A program made the translations under genes and the position numbers. 64,000 nt of DNA from CALMBW01 sp963779645 (GTDB lineage: Bacteria > Actinomycetota > CADDZG01 > WHSQ01). The stretch covers positions 2,232,001 through 2,296,000 of the forward strand of contig CAVZYX010000005.1 in NCBI GenBank assembly GCA_963779645.1, given 5' to 3'. Of the stretch, positions 36,393 to 44,720 are shown one piece after another (position 1 is the stretch's first letter; each line of letters begins with the position of its first letter). The notes beneath the pieces were generated by a model that saw only the letters and a program-made list of their open reading frames with translations, was not told the origin of the DNA and did no database searches.

Positions 36393-37343
36393 TTAGATCT
36401 CGATCTCGGTAGCGGCCACCTCGCCTGCTCTGTGGCGCGTTAGCACCTCGAGGACCATCGCTAGATCTTGGATGGCGAGTCCAGTCGAGTCGAAGAGCGT
36501 GATCGCTTCGGCGTTCGAACGCCCCGGTGATCCACCGGTCAGCACCGCACCTAGGTCTGTAACGTCCTCGCGCTTCACTGAACCCGCTTCCACGGCCCCG
36601 GCCAGCTCTCCGCCATGGCTCGCTTGATCCCATTCATCGCAGAACAACTCGCAGCGAAGGACCTCTTCTATCGCCACCTCGGCTTTCCCTGATCCATCCG
36701 CGCCCATGGCGTTGACATGCGCGCCGGCGCGCAGCTGACCCTTCTGCACAACCGGTTCATTACCGGGGGTGACGAGTGTTACGACGTCACAAGCGAGTGC
36801 CTCTTCCTTCGTGCCTGCTCGCCATCCGAGTTCCTCTGCCAACCTCTGCGCGGTGTCTTCGGAGTTGTCGTAGCAAATGCCTTCTCCGAAACCCGCTTCC
36901 TTCAGGCAGAGAGCGCTCCAGCGTCCGTGAAGGCCGCATCCGATCAGCCCGGCGGACCGCGAGTCGTCTCGAGCAAGTGCGGCGGTGGCAACCGCTGCGG
37001 CCGCACCCGTCCGCAACGCAGTTACAGCTCGACCATCGACCACCGCCAGGGGCTCACCTGTGTGTGCGTCGTTTACGAAGATCGTCCCGTAAACGACGGG
37101 GCGGCCGATGGTGCGGTTCCCAGGGAAAGACGTGACCCACTTCAAGATCGCCAGGCCCTCCCCCATCGCGGGCATCGCCCGGAAGTCACCGTGGGGAGCG
37201 GAGTCGAGGTACACCTTCGACGGCATGCTCCATTCGCCACTGAAGTGCCTGACGAACCCCTCGCGTGTTCGTTCTATCGCTCGCCTGGGAGGGATTGCCT
37301 TGAGCACATCATCGTGGCCGATAACGGGTATCCGAGAAGTCAT
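36393..37343 (-). CDS. Ornithine cyclodeaminase / mu-crystallin family protein
   Basis: A 316-residue member of the OCD/mu-crystallin family. It has the substrate segment (MPAMGEGLAILKWVTSFPGN), VVDGRAVTALRTGAAAAVAT, and the NAD(P) motif LIGCGLHGRWS. The frame is open upstream to 37565, but that overlaps the preceding gene; ATG 37343 matches the family start. Members include ornithine cyclodeaminase, alanine dehydrogenase and imine reductases, so the substrate is open. It is 74 bases downstream of the Tat-exported gene on the same strand. Confidence 0.85.
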   Translation of the reverse strand: MTSRIPVIGHDDVLKAIPPRRAIERTREGFVRHFSGEWSMPSKVYLDSAPHGDFRAMPAMGEGLAILKWVTSFPGNRTIGRPVVYGTIFVNDAHTGEPLAVVDGRAVTALRTGAAAAVATAALARDDSRSAGLIGCGLHGRWSALCLKEAGFGEGICYDNSEDTAQRLAEELGWRAGTKEEALACDVVTLVTPGNEPVVQKGQLRAGAHVNAMGADGSGKAEVAIEEVLRCELFCDEWDQASHGGELAGAVEAGSVKREDVTDLGAVLTGGSPGRSNAEAITLFDSTGLAIQDLAMVLEVLTRHRAGEVAATEIEI

Positions 37344-37417
37344 AGGTGTCGAGGTTACGTCGCCACGAAACATGTCGCGACCTGCGATCGGGACAAACCG
37401 ATCGGGAAAGTTGAGCT

Positions 37418-39001
37418 TTAGCTCAGGCCGTTGCGGTCCACGTACTTGGCCATCGGGCCGTTCGACATCGCGTCGAATAGGCGCGCTGTGAGTTTCTGGA
37501 TCTTCGGGTCGGCTTTGGAGACTCCGGTCTGGTAGTAGCTCCCCCCGATGTCGTCGAGGAACCACGACCAGCGGATCGTTCCCGATGCGAATACGCCGGC
37601 CCCCGACTCGTGTTGGTAGAGAGATGTGTGGGAGACGTCTGTTGAGGTGACCTCGTCCTGCGCCCCGCGCACACCTACCGGCGACTCGGCGAGGATCTCG
37701 ACACCGTCGGGCGTGAAGTCACCGAACTCTTTGTCATCGAATAGACGGTCGTACTCGTGCCCGACCATGTGATCAACCTCGTAACCCTTCTTGAGGCCCG
37801 TTCCCTCGTAGAGCCAGTGATCCGCTCGCGAACACACCCACGGATCGTCCACCGGAGACCCGGCGTACATGATCCCGAGAAGTTCGCTCTCCGGTCGGAG
37901 CAACGGTCCATAACGCCACTGACCTGCGACCTTCTCGTCATCCTTACCGAGGAGCGGATCCTCCGTGTACTCCTTGTAGTGACGCATCCTGCGGAACTTC
38001 CCTAGTGATGACTTCTCGAGGCGCACCGCGCGATATCCGGCGTTCGCACCGAGGAACGCTAGGTTCACACCAGCCTGGCGGATCGCCTCTAGGTTGTCGC
38101 GCATCTCCTTCGACCAGTACTCATCGTGCCCGGCCGTCAAGAACATGTCGTGCTGCAGGAGCAGCTTCGGAGAGTCATGGGTCTCGATGCTCGTTCCATA
38201 CGAAACGTCGTATCCACCGCGCTCCAAGAACCTCAGCATCGGCAGATCGAAGTTAAAGAACCGATCGGCTCCGTTGCTCGTACCACTGTCGGTTTGTGAG
38301 AACGGTCGATCGAAAGAAGCCAACCGCGAACGTCCGTTCCAGTCCCCCGCGTCACGCCCATACATGCACTTGTAGATCCCTCGGCCCCCGTAAACGTTGT
38401 ACGCGAGCCAGGTGGTTACCGGCAGTTGATAGAAGATCGCCGAGGGGCGGTCATCCCTAACGATGAAAGGAACGTAGTTCTCGGAACCAGATGAAGAGCG
38501 GAGCTTGACGAGGTACACGCCGGTCGTCCACTTCCTGCTCGTACGGAGACGGACCGACGGCTCCCACCAAGCCTCGACCATGTTGTCGATCCGCTTGGTC
38601 AAGACGAGATCGTCCTGGCGAACACCCTTCAGACCGTCCTCGACATGGACGAGCCGAGCGCCCTTACCTCCGTACCAACCCATCCGGTAGACCTCTGCCC
38701 GCCATGACGCGGCCTCGGTTGTCACGTACAGGGTTACGACATCGCCTTGGCGAACCGAGATCTTGTCGGCGAACCCCGCGATGCCCCCGTCATTCTCACC
38801 AGACTGCTGCCACCCGGCAGACCCGTCCTTGCGGTTCTCCCGCGGGATCGGATTGAAGCTCCTCGTCAGGCGCTCGCGAACGGCAGCATCTTTCTCGCTA
38901 CCGCCGAGTAATGGGGTGCACGCGCCGAGCAGGGCGGCCCCGGCCACAGTGGCCCCGCCCCGCACCATGAACTCGCGTCGGGATAGATCGTTTCGCCCCA
39001 T
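37418..39001 (-). CDS. Tat-exported protein related to N,N-dimethylformamidase large subunit
   Basis: A 527-residue protein with a twin-arginine signal (SRREFMVRGG) leading to a lipobox (ALLGAC), so it is exported folded and probably lipid-anchored. The mature part resembles the DMFase large-subunit C-terminal family. It has the SWRAEVYRMGWYGGKGAR block, LPVTTWLAYNVYGGRGIY, a FLTAGHDEYWSKEMRD block with His/Asp/Glu, and LGANAGYRAVR. Only this domain is present, without the small subunit. The substrate is unknown. I chose ATG 39001 because the Tat motif starts right after it; GGAG lies just upstream. Confidence 0.75.
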   Translation of the reverse strand: MGRNDLSRREFMVRGGATVAGAALLGACTPLLGGSEKDAAVRERLTRSFNPIPRENRKDGSAGWQQSGENDGGIAGFADKISVRQGDVVTLYVTTEAASWRAEVYRMGWYGGKGARLVHVEDGLKGVRQDDLVLTKRIDNMVEAWWEPSVRLRTSRKWTTGVYLVKLRSSSGSENYVPFIVRDDRPSAIFYQLPVTTWLAYNVYGGRGIYKCMYGRDAGDWNGRSRLASFDRPFSQTDSGTSNGADRFFNFDLPMLRFLERGGYDVSYGTSIETHDSPKLLLQHDMFLTAGHDEYWSKEMRDNLEAIRQAGVNLAFLGANAGYRAVRLEKSSLGKFRRMRHYKEYTEDPLLGKDDEKVAGQWRYGPLLRPESELLGIMYAGSPVDDPWVCSRADHWLYEGTGLKKGYEVDHMVGHEYDRLFDDKEFGDFTPDGVEILAESPVGVRGAQDEVTSTDVSHTSLYQHESGAGVFASGTIRWSWFLDDIGGSYYQTGVSKADPKIQKLTARLFDAMSNGPMAKYVDRNGLS

Positions 39002-39092
39002 CTCTCCAAGAGAAACGACCTCCCAAAGGCCGTTCTTGAGTTCTAACCAGGCCCGCTGGGGCGACACGCCTCTACCGAGGGCACTGGACGCA

Positions 39093-39117
39093 GGGTTCGC
39101 AGGTCCCCTGCGGACCC
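39093..39117 (-). terminator. Hairpin between polA and the Tat-exported gene
   Basis: GGGTTCGCAGG pairs with CCTGCGGACCC (one G-U pair) around a TCC loop, in the 189-bp gap after polA. There is no clear T-run on the minus strand. The rest of the gap is GC-rich with no gene seen. Confidence 0.4.
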
Positions 39118-39190
39118 GAAGGATGAGCGAAGCGGGTGCCCGAGGAGAGGGGTGGCGCACCGAGCGGGCCGATGGCCAGCCCATGTCGGG

Positions 39191-41911
39191 TCAGCCTTTG
39201 GCGGCGGCCCAGTCGGCTCCGGTGCTCAGGTCCACCTCGAGCGGAACCTTCAGGGTGGCTACCCCGGTCATGGCGGCTTCGACGAGGGGGGACGCGGCCC
39301 CCTCTTCGCCGGCTGGGACCTCGAACACGAGCTCGTCGTGGACTGTGAGGATCATCCGGGTGCCGAGGCCGCTGTCTGCCAGGGCTCGATCGACCTCGAT
39401 CATCGCGAGCTTCATGAGGTCGGCTGCGGTTCCCTGGATCGGAGCGTTCAGAGCTTGTCGCTCACCGATCGCCCGGATCCTCGGGTTGCCGCTGCCGAGT
39501 TCCGGAAGGTAACGGCGGCGACCGAACATCGTCGTTGTGAACCCGTCTGCGTAAGCCTGCTTCACGACGCTGTCGAGGAAGTCTGCGACACCCCCGAACT
39601 GCTCGAAGTAGGTGTCCATGATCTCTTGGGCTTCAGGTACGGGGATGTTCAACCGTTCGGCCAGTCCCGGTGCGCCCATCCCATAGGCGAGGCCGTAGTT
39701 CACCATCTTCGCCACCGAGCGATGGTTGGTCTTGAGATCTTTCGGATCGAGATCGAAGATCCGGGCGGCGGTTTCGGCGTGCACATCCTTGTCGCCATCG
39801 AATACCTCGATGAGGATCGGATCTTCGGAAAGATGAGCCATCACTCGGAGTTCGATCTGCGAATAGTCAACCGAGAGCAGAACGAATCCATCTTCGGGGA
39901 TGAAGGCGCGCCGGATCTGCTTGCCGAGGTCGGTGCGTACCGGGATGTTCATCAGATTCGGGTTGGTGGACGACAGACGTCCGGTCGCGGCCACCGTTTG
40001 GTCATAAGTCGTGTGTATCCGTCCATCAGCGGGGTCGACGAGTGGAGGCAACGCATCGATGTACGTCGACTTGAGTTTCGCCAGCTCCCGGTAGTCGAGC
40101 AGCTTCTGCACGAAGGGATGTTGGTCAACGAGTTGCTGAAGTGCCCTGGCATCGGTGGAGAGACCGGTCTTCGTTCGGCGCGTCGTCTTGAGACCGAGCT
40201 TGTCGTACAAGAGGATGCGGAGCTGCTGAGGTGAGCCGAGGTTGATGCGTTCCCCCGCCTCTTCGTAGCACTCGGTTTCAAGTTTGCCGATCCTCTTGTC
40301 GAGGTCCGTCGCCATCTCCGACAGGTAGTCGAGGTCCACTCGGACACCGAGGCGTTCCATCTGTGCCATGACTCTTATGAGTGGATGCTCGATCGTTTCG
40401 TAGAGCGACTTCATCCCGAGACGGTCCATCTCGGGTTCGATCGCGGCTGCTATCTCCACTATCGCGAGCGCTCGGAGGCATGCATCCTCGGCCTCGATCT
40501 CCTCGATGCTCTCGCTGCCAAGATCCAGCGTTCCTTGGGCCTCGTCATCGGAGCGCGCCACTCCATCGATCGCCTTCAGCTCTCGGCCCGTGTAGCGGCG
40601 CGCGATCTCTTCAAGTGCGTAGCCCGCTGCACCGGGATCTAGGAGGTAGGCAGCGACGTGCGTGTCGGTTCGCAGGCCGCGAAGTTCAGCTCCCAGAGCC
40701 TCGGTCGATAGGTGAACGACGCGGCCCCCGTGAGCGATCTTGGTCACGGTCGGATCGCTCAGCACCTCTCCTAGGATGGAGCGAACGTCTCCAGCATTCG
40801 CCCCATCGGCTCCGATCGGGACGAAAGCAACCTTGTCTTCGTGCGCGAAAGCGAAGCTGCGGGGCGCTCCTCGCGGAGATGCCGGCACGAGATCTATCGA
40901 GAACTCACCAGCGCCCTTCAACTCTTCGGCAAGAGCTCCTAGTTCTGCCGGGGTAACGAAGGTCCGCACCTCGAGTTCGAACGCTTCACCTTCTCCCTGA
41001 GCAACCTCTGGTAGATCGGCCAGCAGTCGTTCGTACAAACTCTTGAACTCCAGACTCGTGAAGAGTTCCTTGAGGTCTCCGTCGAGGTCTAACTCGCCCA
41101 TCCGCAGGTCTTCGATCTCGACGCCCTCGATCGGAGTCTCCGCGAGGATCGATAGCTTCTTGTTCACTTTCACTTGGTCGGCGTGGGCAGCGAGGTTCTG
41201 CGCCAGCTTCGGCGTCTGCTCCGCTGCGTGATCCAACGCTGCTTCTGCACTGCCGTACTGCTGGATCAGCTTGGCTGCTGTCTTGGTGCCGACGCCGGGG
41301 ACACCGGGAAGGTTGTCGGAGTTATCGCCTTCGAGAGCCTTGAGGTCGACGTACTTCGTTGGGGGTACGCCGTACTTCTCCTCGACGGCCTTCGGGTCCA
41401 TCTCGACGATGTCGGTGATCCCCCGCCGGTTGTACAGAACATGGATGTCGTCATCGACGAGTTGAAAGAAATCGCGATCGCCGGTGACGATCTTCACGTT
41501 CAACTGCTCGGCGGCAGCCTTCTTGGCGAAGTAAGAGATGATGTCGTCGGCCTCATGTCCCTCGAGCCCATAAACGGGGATCCGCATTACCTTCAATACC
41601 TCGAGGATCAACGGGACCTGTGACTTGAACGTGTCTGGGGCCTTACTTCTGTTGCTCTTGTAGTCCTCGAATTCCTCGGAGCGCTTCAGGGGAGCTCCCA
41701 TGTCGATACACACGGCGATGTGCTCCGGCTTCTGTTCCTGGAGCAGCTTGATCAGCATCGAGGTGAACCCGTACACGGCGTTGGTGTGGGTGCCATCCGA
41801 GGTCGTCAGGTCCTCGGGTAATGCGTAGAAAGCCCGAAATGCGAGCGAGTACCCGTCCAGCAATAGGAGTTTGGGGCGGTCTTTCCGGGTCTTGGTTACC
41901 ATCAGATCCAC
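39191..41911 (-). CDS. polA: DNA polymerase I
   Basis: A 906-residue Pol I. Residues about 10-300 are the 5'-nuclease (VTGDRDFFQLVDDDI, GVPGVGTKTAAKLI helix-hairpin-helix). Residues about 315-500 are the 3'-5' exonuclease fold, but the first DEDD motif reads FSIDLVPAS and lacks the D-x-E pair, so proofreading is probably lost. The polymerase domain has motif A DYSQIELRVMAHLSEDP, motif B RSVAKMVNYGLAYG and motif C TVHDELVFEVP. The start could be Met1 or Met4. Divergent from the histidine kinase gene. Confidence 0.97.
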   Translation of the reverse strand: MDLMVTKTRKDRPKLLLLDGYSLAFRAFYALPEDLTTSDGTHTNAVYGFTSMLIKLLQEQKPEHIAVCIDMGAPLKRSEEFEDYKSNRSKAPDTFKSQVPLILEVLKVMRIPVYGLEGHEADDIISYFAKKAAAEQLNVKIVTGDRDFFQLVDDDIHVLYNRRGITDIVEMDPKAVEEKYGVPPTKYVDLKALEGDNSDNLPGVPGVGTKTAAKLIQQYGSAEAALDHAAEQTPKLAQNLAAHADQVKVNKKLSILAETPIEGVEIEDLRMGELDLDGDLKELFTSLEFKSLYERLLADLPEVAQGEGEAFELEVRTFVTPAELGALAEELKGAGEFSIDLVPASPRGAPRSFAFAHEDKVAFVPIGADGANAGDVRSILGEVLSDPTVTKIAHGGRVVHLSTEALGAELRGLRTDTHVAAYLLDPGAAGYALEEIARRYTGRELKAIDGVARSDDEAQGTLDLGSESIEEIEAEDACLRALAIVEIAAAIEPEMDRLGMKSLYETIEHPLIRVMAQMERLGVRVDLDYLSEMATDLDKRIGKLETECYEEAGERINLGSPQQLRILLYDKLGLKTTRRTKTGLSTDARALQQLVDQHPFVQKLLDYRELAKLKSTYIDALPPLVDPADGRIHTTYDQTVAATGRLSSTNPNLMNIPVRTDLGKQIRRAFIPEDGFVLLSVDYSQIELRVMAHLSEDPILIEVFDGDKDVHAETAARIFDLDPKDLKTNHRSVAKMVNYGLAYGMGAPGLAERLNIPVPEAQEIMDTYFEQFGGVADFLDSVVKQAYADGFTTTMFGRRRYLPELGSGNPRIRAIGERQALNAPIQGTAADLMKLAMIEVDRALADSGLGTRMILTVHDELVFEVPAGEEGAASPLVEAAMTGVATLKVPLEVDLSTGADWAAAKG

Positions 41912-41950
41912 CCTACCGGGCGGGAGAATCTCAAAAAGATCTCCGCAGTC

Positions 41951-43162
41951 TTGCCCGAAAGCCTTAGGAGGGTCCCCGTCATCGCCGACGATAAGAGAGT
42001 GAGCCAGTTCACCCCTAGAGAAACACTGAGCGACGTAGCCCTCCGCGCCTTCCGGAGCCCTGTCTCTGGTCTGGCCACGATGTTGGCCGTCATCGTCTCA
42101 GAAGTTGATGCGACGATCGCCGCTGCCTATCTGGTGCCGGATACCTCCGAACCGGTGGAACTGCTCGCCGCAGCCGGCCAATACGCCGCAACACTCGGCC
42201 CGCCGGGTCGAACCGGTCCGAACGTAGCGCTAGCCGTTCGCGAGGCAAGCCGAACCTCGGCGACTTCGCAGACTTCCGCAAAGATGTCAGGTGTCGCTCC
42301 ATGGTCCCTGCATCCGAACGTCATCTCGACGAGCATCCTCTTGGACGGGTCCAGTTCGTGTTTGCTTACTGTTGCGTCGAGCGAATCGATCGGGCTCGAC
42401 CGTCTCTACGCTTCATCCGCCTCGATCGGTCTCCTCGCGCAGATGACCCTCCACCGTCGCGAGATAGAAAGACTCAGGCAAGAACTCCACGATCTGCAAC
42501 AGGATCGCTCCTTACTGACGGCCGGTCTCCATCACGACCTCAAAGGACCATTGACGTCCATCCTCGGATCGGCACGGACCTTGATGGTCAGAGACGATGA
42601 GCTCGACAGCGACACGCGGACCAACTTGCTCGCAAGTGTCGCTACTCAGGCCGAGCGCCTCTCGCGGATGCTGAACGAAACCCTGGAGAGGCAAGCTTCA
42701 GATCCGAATGCGCCGGTGCGAAAGATGAACGTGAAGCTGAAAGATCTATCTGAGCGAGTAGCCGCTGCCGCGGTCGCAGGTCGGACCGGGCAGGTCGTTG
42801 TAGAAAGCCCCACCGATCTATCTATCACCACCGACGGCGACCGTCTCGAGCGAGCACTGCTCAATCTGGTCGACAACGCCTTGAAGTACTCACCCGAAGA
42901 AGTCCCCGTGCACGTGATCGTGGAAGAAGACGGCGACCACGTCACGCTTACCGTTGCCGACAACGGATCGGGCGTCTCATCTGATGTACTTCCCGGGCTC
43001 TTCAGCGCTTACGCGACCGATCCCGGCCGCACCGACGGTACCGGTCTCGGTCTTCATTCCGTTAGGAGCTTGGTAGAAGAACTAGGAGGACGGGTCGGTT
43101 ACTCGCGTCACAGTGAGTGGACACGATTCACCATCTCATTGCCCCGAGGAGAGGGCCGTTGA
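41951..43162 (+). CDS. Sensor histidine kinase (soluble, GAF-like input)
   Basis: A protein of up to 403 residues. The N-terminal 150 or so residues look like a GAF-type sensor. A coiled linker follows (HRREIERLRQELHDLQQDRS), then a HisKA domain with the phospho-accepting His in LHHDLKGPLTSILG. The ATPase domain is intact: N box NLVDNALKYSP, G1 DNGSGV, G2 GTGLGLHSV. No membrane segment is visible. The start is unsure: TTG 41951 or GTG 41999. No response regulator is adjacent; the next gene, two bases on, encodes a GAF-like protein. Confidence 0.85.
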   Translation: MPESLRRVPVIADDKRVSQFTPRETLSDVALRAFRSPVSGLATMLAVIVSEVDATIAAAYLVPDTSEPVELLAAAGQYAATLGPPGRTGPNVALAVREASRTSATSQTSAKMSGVAPWSLHPNVISTSILLDGSSSCLLTVASSESIGLDRLYASSASIGLLAQMTLHRREIERLRQELHDLQQDRSLLTAGLHHDLKGPLTSILGSARTLMVRDDELDSDTRTNLLASVATQAERLSRMLNETLERQASDPNAPVRKMNVKLKDLSERVAAAAVAGRTGQVVVESPTDLSITTDGDRLERALLNLVDNALKYSPEEVPVHVIVEEDGDHVTLTVADNGSGVSSDVLPGLFSAYATDPGRTDGTGLGLHSVRSLVEELGGRVGYSRHSEWTRFTISLPRGEGR

Positions 43163-43164
43163 CC

Positions 43165-44016
43165 ATGCAGGACATCGCCACCAAGGCCGGCGCCACCGAC
43201 GTTTTCGTCCTGCGCAGGATCGCAACCGATCAACTCTTCAATACCGATGGGCATGGTCGCGGAGCGGGATGGGCCGGCAACGTTTCGGTCGACCCCTCAT
43301 TCGAGCCGTGGATCGCAAAAGCCATGAGCGATCGTTTCTCACGAAAGAGCTCCGGCGTTCCCTTCCGAGCCTTCGGTCCCTATTGGGCCTCTGAAGTGGC
43401 CGCCGTTGCGCTAGAGCAAGACCTGGTGGTCTTCGGCGGAAAAGGTGTTTCAGACAACAGCGATGAAACCCTGCTTGCGATCGCGGCTGAGGCATCTGCT
43501 AAGGCACAACCTGTGAGTGAAGAGAAGCTCGCGGCAGATGAAGCCGAGGTTCAGCAGGCACTACAGGCACTGACCGGTATCGAGCCAGCTCCACTGGCCG
43601 AGATGGCGCGACACGTTGCGTCGTCGACCGCTCAAGCCCTTTCTTGCGAATTCGGGGCCGTTCTGTTGACCGGCCCTCCCGTCAGGTTGTTCCTTGCGGA
43701 GGAAGGGTGGCGTCCCGGGGCATCCGAAGACGAGATCATCGCTGCGCTCATGCCGTTGCTGCAGGTCGCGCGCGATGGGATGTTCCTGGAACAGGACCTT
43801 AGCCAGAGCGCATTCCCCTACCGGCCCTTGTCCTTCGATGACGGTCTGGTCGCACGATGTGTCTTGCCCCTAGGTGAGGGTGCGCACCTCGGGCTGCTGA
43901 TGGTCGCCCATGCCGGTTCCGCACCCCGCGGCTTCACGCAACTCTGCCAGCGAGTCGCACGCACCATGGCCGAAGCGGGTGAGCCGATCCTCGCCACCGC
44001 ACTTAAGGACGGTTGA
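43165..44016 (+). CDS. GAF-like sensor-domain protein paired with the histidine kinase
   Basis: A 283-residue soluble protein. It starts at ATG 43165, two bases after the kinase stop, with GAGGAGAGGG upstream. The C-terminal half (from PAPLAEMARHVASSTAQALS) has the strand-helix pattern of a GAF domain (CEFGAVLLTGPPVRLFLAEE, LVARCVLPLGEGAHLGLLMV). The N-terminal half may be a second, shorter GAF-like domain (DVFVLRRIATDQLFNTDGHG). There is no output domain. It probably senses a ligand or redox state and modulates the kinase; this is inference from context. Confidence 0.55.
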   Translation: MQDIATKAGATDVFVLRRIATDQLFNTDGHGRGAGWAGNVSVDPSFEPWIAKAMSDRFSRKSSGVPFRAFGPYWASEVAAVALEQDLVVFGGKGVSDNSDETLLAIAAEASAKAQPVSEEKLAADEAEVQQALQALTGIEPAPLAEMARHVASSTAQALSCEFGAVLLTGPPVRLFLAEEGWRPGASEDEIIAALMPLLQVARDGMFLEQDLSQSAFPYRPLSFDDGLVARCVLPLGEGAHLGLLMVAHAGSAPRGFTQLCQRVARTMAEAGEPILATALKDG

Positions 44017-44038
44017 TCACCCCAGTTACCATCGGGTC

Positions 44039-44719
44039 ATGACCGATCCCGACATCAAAGATCTGAACCCCGCTTCGAAGGAATACCTCGAAGCGATCTT
44101 CGAACTAGGTGAGGAAGGCCGGAAGATCCTCCAGGCGAGGATCGGTGAACGCCTTGGGCTCGCGGCGGCGACCGTCTCCGAAGGAGTCAAACGGCTGATC
44201 AACGACGGTCTCGTAACGATCGATAAGGCTCACGAGGTATCACTGACGGAGGGGGGCCGCGCTCTCGCCGCAACGCTCGTCCGCAGGCATCGGCTCGCCG
44301 AGCGCATGTTGACCGACATCCTTGGGATCCCTTGGCACCTATGCCATGAACAGGCAGAGGACTGGGAAAAGGTTATGACGCCCGAAGTCGAGCAGGCCAT
44401 CCTCGCTAAGCTGGAAGGCGAGCCAACGTGTCCTCACGGGAACCCCATCCCAGGCACAGCGAACTCGATCGCATGGAGTGATCTGAAGCCTGTCGGCTCG
44501 CTATCGGACGGCGACTCGGGGAAACTCGTGAGACTCCTCGAAGATGTCGAGCTCGATCACGATGTACTCAAGTTCCTCGAGGACAAGCGACTGATGCCGG
44601 GTGCTGAACTCACGCTGGTCGCATCTGCCCCTGATGGAACCCTCACTCTCGATGTCGAAGGGCAACGGGTTGCGCTGGGATCCCTGCTGGCCGACAACCT
44701 TTGGGTGCTGCCGGCGTAG
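44039..44719 (+). CDS. DtxR/IdeR-family metal-dependent transcriptional regulator
   Basis: A 226-residue repressor. The winged helix is KEYLEAIFELGEEGRKILQA and IGERLGLAAATVSEGVKRLI. The metal and dimerisation region is VRRHRLAERMLTDILGIPWH and CHEQAEDWEKVMTPEVEQAI. The C-terminal FeoA/SH3-like domain is GAELTLVASAPDGTLTLDVE. It should bind DNA when loaded with Fe(II) or Mn(II). The convergent neighbouring genes encode a ferric-iron transporter with DtxR-like boxes, so it probably controls them. The frame is open upstream but ATG 44039 matches the family start. Confidence 0.88.
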   Translation: MTDPDIKDLNPASKEYLEAIFELGEEGRKILQARIGERLGLAAATVSEGVKRLINDGLVTIDKAHEVSLTEGGRALAATLVRRHRLAERMLTDILGIPWHLCHEQAEDWEKVMTPEVEQAILAKLEGEPTCPHGNPIPGTANSIAWSDLKPVGSLSDGDSGKLVRLLEDVELDHDVLKFLEDKRLMPGAELTLVASAPDGTLTLDVEGQRVALGSLLADNLWVLPA

Positions 44720-44720
44720 A

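Noticed and set aside
41511..41623. Plus-strand ORFs opposite polA, uvrA and gltB
   Set aside because: High-GC antisense frames with no ribosome site and no recognisable domain.
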